From an uncultured Clostridia bacterium (GTDB lineage: Bacteria > Bacillota > Clostridia > Monoglobales > Monoglobaceae): 8,409 nucleotides of DNA. Where the stretch lies: positions 1 through 8,409 of the forward strand of contig CAMCUJ010000046.1 of NCBI GenBank assembly GCA_945878965.1, written 5' to 3'. Under the pieces are notes generated by a model that worked only from the letters and a program-made list of their open reading frames with translations, did no database searches and was not told the DNA's origin. This document shows positions 1 through 5,870 of the stretch, piece by piece (position 1 is the stretch's first letter; each line of letters starts with the position of its first letter). Position numbers and translations under genes: made by a program.

Positions 1-19
1 TTTTTTGGGGGGAATTAAT

Positions 20-1003
20 TTGATAGTTTCTTTTATTATTCCGAATTACAATGGTGAAAAATATATAGACAACTGCATTCATTCGATATATAATCAGAAC
101 CTTAAAGAAATAAGGGGACTTGAGGGCATAGAGGTTATAGTTGTTGACAATGCCTCGGAGGATGACAGTATACTTATTGCGAAGAAGAATTATGAAAATA
201 TAAAGGTGATTTTAAACAGAAAGAATACAGGAGTGGCGGCGGCTTACAACAAGGGCATTGAATATGCAAAGGGTGAATATGCCGCACTTGTTCACGTTGA
301 CACTATTCTTGATGAAAACTGGCTTAAAAACTCGCTTGATGTATTTGACGATAATCACGAGGGTAAATACAGAATACTTGCGTCGGCTTCTCTTGTAATC
401 AAGAATGACGGAACCAAAACTCTTGACTGTAGGGGACTTGGATTTTCTTCTTCCGGATATGTTTACAAGATAGGCGGAGGAAAGAGCATAAGCAATATAG
501 GAAAGCGTACGGTAGTTCCGGCACCTTATAATGCGGCGGCACTTTACAGAAAGGAGGTTATAAGAATACTCGGCGGTTTTGACGAGAGCTTTTTCAATTA
601 TCTTGAGGACGCAGACCTTGGAATACGAGGATATCTTCAGGGCTTTAGCACCATATACAATCCCGATGCGATAGCGTATCATTCGGGATTTACTCTATCC
701 GGAGGCAGAGAATGCGATTTTACGGTAAGATTTAAGTCGAGGAACAATCTTTATATAAGGTATAAAAACCTTACGCCTATGCAGAGGTTTGGAAATAAGA
801 TTTATCTTTCAAACGGAGTTAAAAGGCTTAAGCGATATTATAAAAGGCGTGGGCTTAACGAAAATGTTGAGCAGGGAATACACGAGGCGCAGTGTTCAAA
901 AAAGCGATGCAAAAAGGAATATAAAAATTCAAGGCTTAGATGCAGGATTTCGTTTAAGAACAGGATGTTTAAATCCTTATTTACAAGAAAGAATGTATTG
1001 TAA
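20..1003 (+). CDS. Family 2 glycosyltransferase (GT-A fold)
   Basis: This gene probably encodes a cytoplasmic or membrane-peripheral inverting glycosyltransferase that moves a sugar from a nucleotide-sugar to an envelope glycan or protein; donor and acceptor cannot be read. The protein opens with the family 2 signature (S)FIIPNYNG, then VVDNAS (nucleotide-binding Asp), NTGVAAAYNKG, HVDT where the metal-binding DxD-type motif is expected, and GGFDESFF-NYLEDADLGIR, which carries the usual acceptor-side Asp/Glu. These resemble rhamnosyltransferase-like members. The basic C-terminal 80 residues (many Lys/Arg) are poorly conserved, and I see no membrane segment there. I chose TTG at 20 because a G-run (7-12) lies 7 nt upstream and translation then begins directly before the family motif. 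TTG at 5 is possible, and the frame is open to the window edge, so a start outside cannot be excluded. The family call is firm; the role is unknown. Confidence 0.88.
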   Translation: MIVSFIIPNYNGEKYIDNCIHSIYNQNLKEIRGLEGIEVIVVDNASEDDSILIAKKNYENIKVILNRKNTGVAAAYNKGIEYAKGEYAALVHVDTILDENWLKNSLDVFDDNHEGKYRILASASLVIKNDGTKTLDCRGLGFSSSGYVYKIGGGKSISNIGKRTVVPAPYNAAALYRKEVIRILGGFDESFFNYLEDADLGIRGYLQGFSTIYNPDAIAYHSGFTLSGGRECDFTVRFKSRNNLYIRYKNLTPMQRFGNKIYLSNGVKRLKRYYKRRGLNENVEQGIHEAQCSKKRCKKEYKNSRLRCRISFKNRMFKSLFTRKNVL

Positions 1004-1024
1004 TGGATTTATGAACATTGCAGA

Positions 1025-1045
1025 AACGACTGTGGTCGTTAGGAG
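1025..1045 (+). promoter_or_regulatory. Small hairpin directly next to the kinase gene's ribosome binding site
   Basis: A perfect 6-bp inverted repeat, AACGAC (1025-1030) and GTCGTT (1035-1040) with loop TGTG, is followed at once by AGGAG (1041-1045). The start codon is 10 nt further on. The hairpin has no T-run, so it is not a terminator. It could adjust access to the ribosome binding site; that is inference. Confidence 0.35.
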
Positions 1046-1055
1046 TGTGTGAAAT

Positions 1056-2825
1056 ATGAAAAAAGGTTTACAGCTTAAGCTTGTAATTATGTTTGTTTTG
1101 CTGGTGATATCTGTTCTCTTGATTACGGGAATATTTCAGCTCAGTAATTTGATGAGAACATATCAGGAATCGTTTTCCGCACAGATAAGTCAGGTGGTTG
1201 AAGGTCCGTTTGCAAGAGCGGTTGTGACTGCAATTGAGGATGGCAAGGATATAGAAAATGTATTCCTGGAGTATTCAAGAGATATTGCGTTAAGCAAATA
1301 CCGTTCATGCTATATTCTTAATGCAAAGGACGGAAGTGTTATTGCTTCAAGCGATAAAGACGGACAGACTGTGGCAAAGACTCCGAATATTATTCACGCT
1401 ATGACTAAGAGCCGAGGCGACAAAATGAGCTTTAACACTTCATTTGTTGACTATGCGGAATATATATCCGGAAGCGGAAACAGCGGATATATAATTTATA
1501 TAATAGACCGTGATATGTCGCTTGGAAGGCTTGTAAAGTCTATGCTCGGAATATTATTTCAGTCGCTTGGGCTTGGAATACTCATATCTCTTATACTCGG
1601 TTTTATATTCTCAAGAACCATTACAACGCCTATAAAACAGCTTACAAGACAGGCTGAGGAATTTTCTAAGGGTAACTTTGGAGTAAGGCTTAAGGCGGCT
1701 TCAAAGGATGAGATAGGTGAGCTTATTGAGGGCTTTAACTATATGGGCGATGTTATGACCGCCGCAATTGACGAAAGCTCGGCTGAAAAGAATAAGGCTG
1801 AGGCTATAATGGAGAATGTAACAAGCGGAATTATAGCGTTTAACACTAAACAGGAGATAATTCATATAAATACCGCCGCAAAGAAAATGCTTGGCATTTC
1901 CGAAGAAGAAATTAAAAATATACGCTTTGATGAATTTTTCGGAGCGAGGGCATCGGACATCTGTATGGCAGAGTTTGTATATCTTCCGGACAGGACTAAG
2001 GTTGAAGAAATTAATTATGGAATGAGGCATATCAAGGTATCATTCACGCCGTTTCGTATGGACGATGAGAAGATTTTCGGAATTGTCTGCGTTTTTGATG
2101 ATTTTACGGAGCAGTTTAATCTTAATGAGGCAAGGCAGAACTTTGTGGCGGAGGTATCGCATGAGCTTAAGACTCCTCTTACAACCATAAGAACCTACAG
2201 TGAAACCCTTTTATACGGATATGCCGACGATAAAGAGATGACGGAGTCGTTTTTAAACACTATAATAAGTGAAACGGATAAAATGACGGCAATGGTTAAA
2301 AATCTGCTTATTCTTTCAAAGATGGATGCACAAAAAGGCGTTATGAACAATGAGGTATTTTCGCTTGATGAGCTTTTGAGAGGACTTGCACAGCAGTTTT
2401 CTCTTGAGGCTGAAAATCAGAATAAGACTCTTACATATACACGCCTTAATGAAATGCCTGAAATATATGCGGATAAGCTTAAGCTTGAAAGAGTAATTAA
2501 GAATATAATTTCAAACGCTATGAAATACAGTGATGATAAAGGAGTAATAAAGATTTTTGCAGGCTGTCTTAATAATGAGGTCTATTTCAAGGTTGAGGAT
2601 AACGGCTATGGAATACCCGAGGAGGACTTGCCGCACGTTTTTGAGAGATTTTACAGAGTAAACAAGGACAGAGCCAGAGAAAGCGGAGGCACGGGACTTG
2701 GACTTGCTATTGCTAAGGAAATTGTTGAAGGTCATGGCGGAACAATTAAGATTGAAAGTACGCTCGGAGAGTTCACAAGAGTTACGGTAAGACTTCCGAT
2801 TTCGGGAGCTCAAAATGAGGAATAA
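1056..2825 (+). CDS. PhoR/WalK-like membrane sensor histidine kinase (HAMP-PAS-HisKA-HATPase)
   Basis: This is a two-component sensor kinase that should autophosphorylate on His and pass the phosphate to a response regulator. Of its 589 residues, about 8-28 form the first membrane helix and 33-157 an extracytoplasmic sensor region with a Cache/PDC-like stretch (YILNAKDGSVIASS). Residues about 162-186 form the second helix, 186-238 HAMP, and 245-352 PAS. HisKA follows with the H-box SHELKTPL (phospho-acceptor His369). The ATPase domain has the N-box around 481-491 (KNIISNAMKYS), G1 DNGYGI (515-520), F-box FERFYR (529-534) and G2 GGTGLGLAI (544-552). All catalytic boxes are intact. Size and domain order match the PhoR/WalK/ResE group. 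AGGAG lies 10 nt before the ATG. No response regulator is adjacent inside the window: the gene sits between a glycosyltransferase and an MscS channel. The signal sensed is unknown. Confidence 0.95.
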   Translation: MKKGLQLKLVIMFVLLVISVLLITGIFQLSNLMRTYQESFSAQISQVVEGPFARAVVTAIEDGKDIENVFLEYSRDIALSKYRSCYILNAKDGSVIASSDKDGQTVAKTPNIIHAMTKSRGDKMSFNTSFVDYAEYISGSGNSGYIIYIIDRDMSLGRLVKSMLGILFQSLGLGILISLILGFIFSRTITTPIKQLTRQAEEFSKGNFGVRLKAASKDEIGELIEGFNYMGDVMTAAIDESSAEKNKAEAIMENVTSGIIAFNTKQEIIHINTAAKKMLGISEEEIKNIRFDEFFGARASDICMAEFVYLPDRTKVEEINYGMRHIKVSFTPFRMDDEKIFGIVCVFDDFTEQFNLNEARQNFVAEVSHELKTPLTTIRTYSETLLYGYADDKEMTESFLNTIISETDKMTAMVKNLLILSKMDAQKGVMNNEVFSLDELLRGLAQQFSLEAENQNKTLTYTRLNEMPEIYADKLKLERVIKNIISNAMKYSDDKGVIKIFAGCLNNEVYFKVEDNGYGIPEEDLPHVFERFYRVNKDRARESGGTGLGLAIAKEIVEGHGGTIKIESTLGEFTRVTVRLPISGAQNEE

Positions 2826-2838
2826 GGAATTATTGGTG

Positions 2839-2884
2839 CGGAAATAGCGATATTGGAGCTTATTTCGTTGCCTTACTAAAGGAG
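2839..2884 (+). promoter_or_regulatory. Inverted repeat and ribosome binding site before the MscS gene
   Basis: The 70-nt gap after the kinase contains GAAATAGC (2841-2848), which can pair with GC and TATTTC (2858-2866) if one T is bulged. No T-run follows, so it is not a terminator. The strong site AAAGGAGG lies just downstream, 11 nt before the ATG. CCTT (2871-2874) can pair with AAGG (2879-2882) and partly cover it. The absence of a terminator supports read-through from the kinase gene. The structural reading is tentative. Confidence 0.3.
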
Positions 2885-2895
2885 GATATGTAAAA

Positions 2896-3717
2896 ATGAA
2901 TGAATTTTTAAGCAGCTTAAACCTTGACAGTGTTATAAAAATATTTGACAACGGACTTGTAAAAACGGTAATAGTATTAGTGGTTGCCTTTGTTATGAAC
3001 CGTATTGTAAAGGGTTTTATAAAGCGTGTGATTAAGAAAATGCCGGACGATACAAGACGTGCCGAAACGGTAATGAAGATATTAAGCTCTATTACGACAG
3101 CTATAATTTACTTTATAGCGGTTCTTGAGTGTGCAAGGGTACTATTTGGAGTAAATCCGGCAACGGTTATTGCGGCTACGGGAGTTGTCGGCGTCGGAAT
3201 CAGTTTCGGAGCTCAGGGACTTGTTAAGGATATGATATCGGGATTTTTTATTCTTTTTGAAAATCAGTATGCGGTAGGCGAGCTTGTAACTATATCGGGA
3301 TTTACGGGAAACATAGTTCAGCTTGGATTAAGGAGTACGCAGGTGAGAAATGCCAAGGGTGATTTATTTACAATTCCTAACGGTTCTATAAGCGAGGTAA
3401 TCAATCATTCAAGAGGAGAACGTCAGGTTATAATTGATGTTGATATAGATTATGATGCAGATATTGATTTTGCAATTGAGGTGCTTAAAAAGGCACTTGA
3501 CTGTGAGAATAACGCAGAGCTTGCATTTATAACTCAGACTGATGTTTTAGGTGTAAGCAAGCTTTCTGAGTCTTCGGTTCAGCTGCGGGTTACCGCAAAC
3601 TGTGCAAGCGGCGACCAGTTCGCAGCCGAAAGAGCGCTTCTTAAGGTTATAAAGCTCAGTCTTGATGAAAACAAGATTTCTATTCCTTATAATCATATCG
3701 TAGTTGTTAATAAGTAA
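2896..3717 (+). CDS. MscS-family small-conductance mechanosensitive channel
   Basis: This gene encodes a membrane channel that opens under membrane tension to release solutes during osmotic downshock. The 273-residue protein has three predicted helices: about 20-38, 60-82, and a glycine/alanine-rich pore helix at about 88-116 (ATGVVGVGISFGAQGLV), which is the MscS hallmark. The beta-domain follows with ENQYAVGELVTISGFTGNI and the conserved FTIPNGSI (about 158-165). An alpha/beta cytoplasmic domain runs to the end. The length suits the compact YkuT-like branch of MscS found in Firmicutes. A near-perfect ribosome binding site (AAAGGAGG) and ATG set the start. It lies 70 nt after the kinase gene in the same direction and may share its transcript, which would link an envelope sensor to turgor control (inference). 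No residue looks missing. Confidence 0.95.
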   Translation: MNEFLSSLNLDSVIKIFDNGLVKTVIVLVVAFVMNRIVKGFIKRVIKKMPDDTRRAETVMKILSSITTAIIYFIAVLECARVLFGVNPATVIAATGVVGVGISFGAQGLVKDMISGFFILFENQYAVGELVTISGFTGNIVQLGLRSTQVRNAKGDLFTIPNGSISEVINHSRGERQVIIDVDIDYDADIDFAIEVLKKALDCENNAELAFITQTDVLGVSKLSESSVQLRVTANCASGDQFAAERALLKVIKLSLDENKISIPYNHIVVVNK

Positions 3718-3734
3718 CAACAGTTTTAAACCTT

Positions 3735-3765
3735 ACTTGTCTGCCGAGAAAATTGGCAGGCAAGT
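3735..3765 (+). terminator. Strong hairpin after the MscS gene (probable terminator)
   Basis: ACTTGTCTGCC (3735-3745) pairs with GGCAGGCAAGT (3755-3765) through 11 bp, one of them G-U, around a 9-nt loop. It starts 17 nt after the MscS stop. The following GTGTATATTTAG is only moderately T-rich, so termination may be imperfect. On the minus strand no good T-run follows either. Position and stability favour a terminator for the plus-strand unit. Confidence 0.5.
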
Positions 3766-3785
3766 GTGTATATTTAGTACCGACG

Positions 3786-3814
3786 AATAAAACCTCCCTT
3801 GACAAAGGGAGGTT
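3786..3814 (-). terminator. Intrinsic terminator of the SipL-like gene
   Basis: A perfect 10-bp inverted repeat, AACCTCCCTT (3791-3800) and AAGGGAGGTT (3805-3814), encloses the 4-nt loop GACA. Read on the minus strand the stem runs directly into TTTTATT, the expected U-tract. On the plus strand it is followed by AAACTAAATG, so it terminates mainly the minus-strand gene, whose stop codon is about 66 nt upstream. The CTCCCTT/AAGGGAG core may also belong to a dispersed repeat (see findings). Confidence 0.75.
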
Positions 3815-3880
3815 AAACTAAATGCAAATTCCATTTTAAATATTCCGTTTCTTTTTATTGGTGAAGTAACAGGCAATGAA

Positions 3881-5476
3881 TCATTTGCCGTCGGCAGAAT
3901 TGCAGGAAGAAGCTGCCGCTGCGGGTGACAAAAATATACGCTGACCGTTCGTAAGATTATCATCTGTAATGTTGTTGGTGCTGCGGATACTTTCCGGTGT
4001 TGCCTTATAGCGTTTTGCAATATCCCATACAGTATCACCGTTTTGGGCAAAGTATATAACAATACTCGGTGATTTTTCGCCCGTCTGACTGTTTTCGATA
4101 ATATTTATTTCGTCAATAAGCTTAACATCTCCGGTTTTAAAAAGAGTGAGCCTTAAACCGCTTTTCAATCTGAATTCCACATTTCTTGATGATGTTATTG
4201 TATAGCCTATATACAGCGGCTCTGCCTGAGCGTCGCAGGCAAGACTTGTATCGGATACTGAGGTTTCAAATATATGCTCAAATGATGAAGTGTGTTCAAA
4301 TCCGGACACGGGTGCATCGGAATTTTCCGAAATATAAAGCATTCTTATTACATATGTACCATAGAGTGTGATTCTGCCATCTTCAATGTTGACATTATTA
4401 ATATTGATTCCGAAATTACAGTCGCATATCTGAGAAACCTCCGGAAGATAATCAGGAATTTCTGCTGAAAGCTTTGCTGTTTCCTCACACTTAAGCTTAT
4501 CTATAAGCTGTTCGATTTTATAATCCTTTTTCACTATTTCCGTATCGGAATTAAGCGAATAGGCATCGTCTACAATACTCACATTCATAAGTGTTAATGG
4601 CTTTATAACTGCTTTAAGTACAATTTCAACGCCTAAAATACGGTTATCGCCGTCGCTGTCCGGCTGAATTTCACAGTATATATCAAAGACCTTGTATTCA
4701 CCCTCAAGCTCTGAATTTTCATTAACTCCGTCAATTTCAAGCTCCTCATCAAGAGGAATACAATGCTGCATAAACATAACAGGAGAATTCTCATCAATTC
4801 CGCAGTAAAGCGTACATATATCCATATCTCCGCTTAGCTTAACTCCGCCTTCCTTTGCACTTAGAATTACATTCTGAGGCTTTGCTGTTATCTTGAGAAC
4901 CTCTGCTATATCGCTTTTGCCGTTTGGAACTTCAAGTGATTTTCTTATAACAACATCACGAACCGTTTCCTCCAAGTACGGCATAAGCTTCATATCGCAT
5001 TTTTTGGTTTGTACCGCTGTATCGCTTGTGACGCAAATCGGTATTTGTATTTCTGTAGGGATGCTTACCTTAAGACTTAGACCTATCTTGCATCTTATAT
5101 TAATCTTTCTGCCGTTAATAAGCGAAAAGCTTATGTTTTCTATTTCCGTTTCGCTTGAAAGCTTCATATCGGGCTTTGCTCCAGGAACGCCTAAAAGATG
5201 GCTGAAATCAAGGCTTACATTCATTGACCTTACTCCGCTTAATATATCACTGTCGGGAATATATAAAACCGTAAGCTTAACTACTCCTTGTACGTACAGC
5301 TTATCCTGCTGAATGTTTTGCTGGGTTATTTGGGGTGTTCCGCTTATCTCAAGAACCTTTGAAATATCCGGCTTGATATCGGGAACTATTACATCACTTT
5401 CCGCATTCACATTTGTATACTGCATCGAAAACACTTCGCTTAAATTTACTGTTTCTTTTTCTAAATTCAAAGACAT
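3881..5476 (-). CDS. sipL: SipL-like spore coat morphogenesis protein (SPOCS/DUF3794 repeats, C-terminal LysM)
   Basis: This is probably the SipL-type protein that, in Clostridia, works with SpoIVA to encase the forespore in coat; this role is known from Clostridioides difficile SipL and is applied here by architecture. The 531-residue protein has no signal peptide, fitting a mother-cell cytoplasmic protein. Three beta-rich SPOCS-like units are visible at about 29-150 (from DVIVPDIKPDISKVLEISG), 180-300 (LEVPNGKSDIAEVLKITAKP) and 335-450. A LysM domain lies at about 472-516 (FAQNGDTVWDIAKRY ... NLTNGQRIFL), followed by a short Ala/Ser tail. Length and domain order match SipL rather than Bacillus SpoVID, which shares only parts. 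GAGGTG (5485-5490) lies 8 nt before the ATG. It is the only minus-strand gene, divergent from fliD and convergent with the MscS gene. Mother-cell sigma-E control would be expected, but I could not identify a clear promoter. Other DUF3794-LysM proteins are the alternative. Confidence 0.87.
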   Translation of the reverse strand: MSLNLEKETVNLSEVFSMQYTNVNAESDVIVPDIKPDISKVLEISGTPQITQQNIQQDKLYVQGVVKLTVLYIPDSDILSGVRSMNVSLDFSHLLGVPGAKPDMKLSSETEIENISFSLINGRKINIRCKIGLSLKVSIPTEIQIPICVTSDTAVQTKKCDMKLMPYLEETVRDVVIRKSLEVPNGKSDIAEVLKITAKPQNVILSAKEGGVKLSGDMDICTLYCGIDENSPVMFMQHCIPLDEELEIDGVNENSELEGEYKVFDIYCEIQPDSDGDNRILGVEIVLKAVIKPLTLMNVSIVDDAYSLNSDTEIVKKDYKIEQLIDKLKCEETAKLSAEIPDYLPEVSQICDCNFGININNVNIEDGRITLYGTYVIRMLYISENSDAPVSGFEHTSSFEHIFETSVSDTSLACDAQAEPLYIGYTITSSRNVEFRLKSGLRLTLFKTGDVKLIDEINIIENSQTGEKSPSIVIYFAQNGDTVWDIAKRYKATPESIRSTNNITDDNLTNGQRIFLSPAAAASSCNSADGK

Positions 5477-5484
5477 TCTTTATA

Positions 5485-5490
5485 CACCTC
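5485..5490 (-). promoter_or_regulatory. Ribosome binding site of the SipL-like gene
   Basis: Read on the minus strand, GAGGTG lies 8 nt before the ATG at 5476-5474. It fixes the start in front of MSLNLEKE and excludes later methionines. Confidence 0.7.
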
Positions 5491-5560
5491 GTTTTAACAT
5501 ATTTCTAATATCTGCTTGAGTTTATTATTTATATAGATATATATTCATATATCGTGAGTA

Positions 5561-5578
5561 TTATGCTTTTAAGTATAA
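5561..5578. promoter_or_regulatory. 18-bp near-palindrome in the divergent intergenic region
   Basis: TTATGCTTTTAAGTATAA is a dyad with one mismatch per half (a G-U pair if transcribed). It lies 85 bp before the sipL start codon and 24 bp before the -35 element of the candidate fliD promoter, a reasonable place for a regulator binding site. I do not recognise the regulator. The surroundings are so AT-rich that chance is a real alternative. Confidence 0.3.
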
Positions 5579-5601
5579 ATAATTTATTTTGATTATAAGT
5601 C

Positions 5602-5628
5602 TAAAGAAATATTATTACTGCACGATAA
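5602..5628 (+). promoter_or_regulatory. Candidate sigma-D (sigma-28 type) promoter for fliD
   Basis: TAAA (5602-5605), a 15-nt spacer and CACGATAA (5621-5628) match the flagellar sigma-D consensus TAAA-N15-GCCGATAA at 4/4 and 6/8 positions with ideal spacing. It points toward fliD, a late flagellar gene normally under this sigma factor. Transcription should start near 5634-5636, giving a leader of roughly 235 nt. This is a consensus match only; the start site is unmapped. Confidence 0.68.
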
Positions 5629-5671
5629 TACTAAGTGAAAGAATATAGGATTAATTTTCAAGCATATAACT

Positions 5672-5836
5672 AAATCAAGATGTCCCCCGCATCTTAGGCG
5701 GCGGTTCCACTTGATTTTTTCGGCGGGAGTACCTTTTTTCCACCGAAAACGTTGAATAACGGCGCTCTGCGCCTTATTGAACTAATGCAAATTATAACGA
5801 ATCTGATACAGGAGCATATACCACAGTCGGATTCGT
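5672..5836 (+). promoter_or_regulatory. Structured 5' leader of fliD: four consecutive helices
   Basis: Four inverted repeats follow one another. Helix 1: AAATCAAG (5672-5679) with CTTGATTT (5710-5717), possibly enclosing CCGC/GCGG. Helix 2: TTTTCGG (5717-5723) with CCGAAAA (5743-5749). Helix 3: GTT-G-AATAA-C-GGCGC (5751-5765) with GCGCC-TTATT-G-AAC (5769-5782), loop TCT. Helix 4: ACGAATCTGAT (5797-5807) with GTCGGATTCGT (5826-5836), two of 11 pairs being G-U. The block is more GC-rich than its flanks and carries no convincing ORF. If the upstream promoter is right, all of it is transcribed with fliD. I recognise no known riboswitch class. It could be a regulatory leader, or helices 1-3 could be an inserted palindromic repeat. 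Confidence 0.55.
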
Positions 5837-5862
5837 AATTAAAAAATATATTATTACAGGAG
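5807..5862 (+). promoter_or_regulatory. Paired TACAGGAG sites: hairpin loop and fliD ribosome binding site
   Basis: TACAGGAG occurs at 5807-5814, with GGA inside the loop of helix 4, and again at 5855-5862, where it forms the fliD Shine-Dalgarno (AGGAGGT at 5858-5864, 6 nt before the ATG). One GGA site in a loop plus one over the ribosome binding site is the classic layout of a CsrA repression target, as described for the Bacillus flagellin leader. The sequence similarity is direct; the CsrA role is inference. Confidence 0.4.
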
Positions 5863-5870
5863 GTAAAATT

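Noticed and set aside
212..682. 156-codon minus-strand frame inside the glycosyltransferase gene
   Set aside because: Shadow of the coding strand; low-complexity Ser/Ile/Tyr-rich product without a start signal.
789..1052. 87-codon plus-strand frame overlapping the end of the glycosyltransferase
   Set aside because: No ribosome binding site and no recognisable protein pattern. It could point to a frameshifted C-terminus, but the annotated frame keeps the basic tail expected of the family.
2814..2846. Ten-codon ORF overlapping the kinase stop (MRNKELLVRK)
   Set aside because: Too short, with no ribosome binding site of its own; probably chance overlap.
4893..5312. 139-codon plus-strand frame inside the SipL-like gene
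   Set aside because: Hydrophobic product arises from the opposite strand of a beta-rich gene; the minus strand has SPOCS and LysM domains and a ribosome binding site.
5555..5566. Possible sigma-E type -10 (CATAATAC, minus strand) for the SipL-like gene
   Set aside because: No matching -35 at the right spacing; the region is so AT-rich that such matches are expected by chance.
5582..5596. 15-base repeat (ATTTATTTTGATTAT) also present at 8363-8377
   Set aside because: Pure AT-rich sequence; in an 8.4-kb AT-rich window one such pair is not surprising, and the flanks do not match.
5653..5668. CodY-like box (AATTTTC followed by a poor second half)
   Set aside because: Only the first half matches the palindromic consensus; too weak to report.
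5785..5838. Short ORF of 17 codons (MQIITNLIQEHIPQSDS) in the fliD leader
   Set aside because: No ribosome binding site precedes its ATG, and its bases are explained by helix 4. It could still be a leader peptide, but nothing supports translation.
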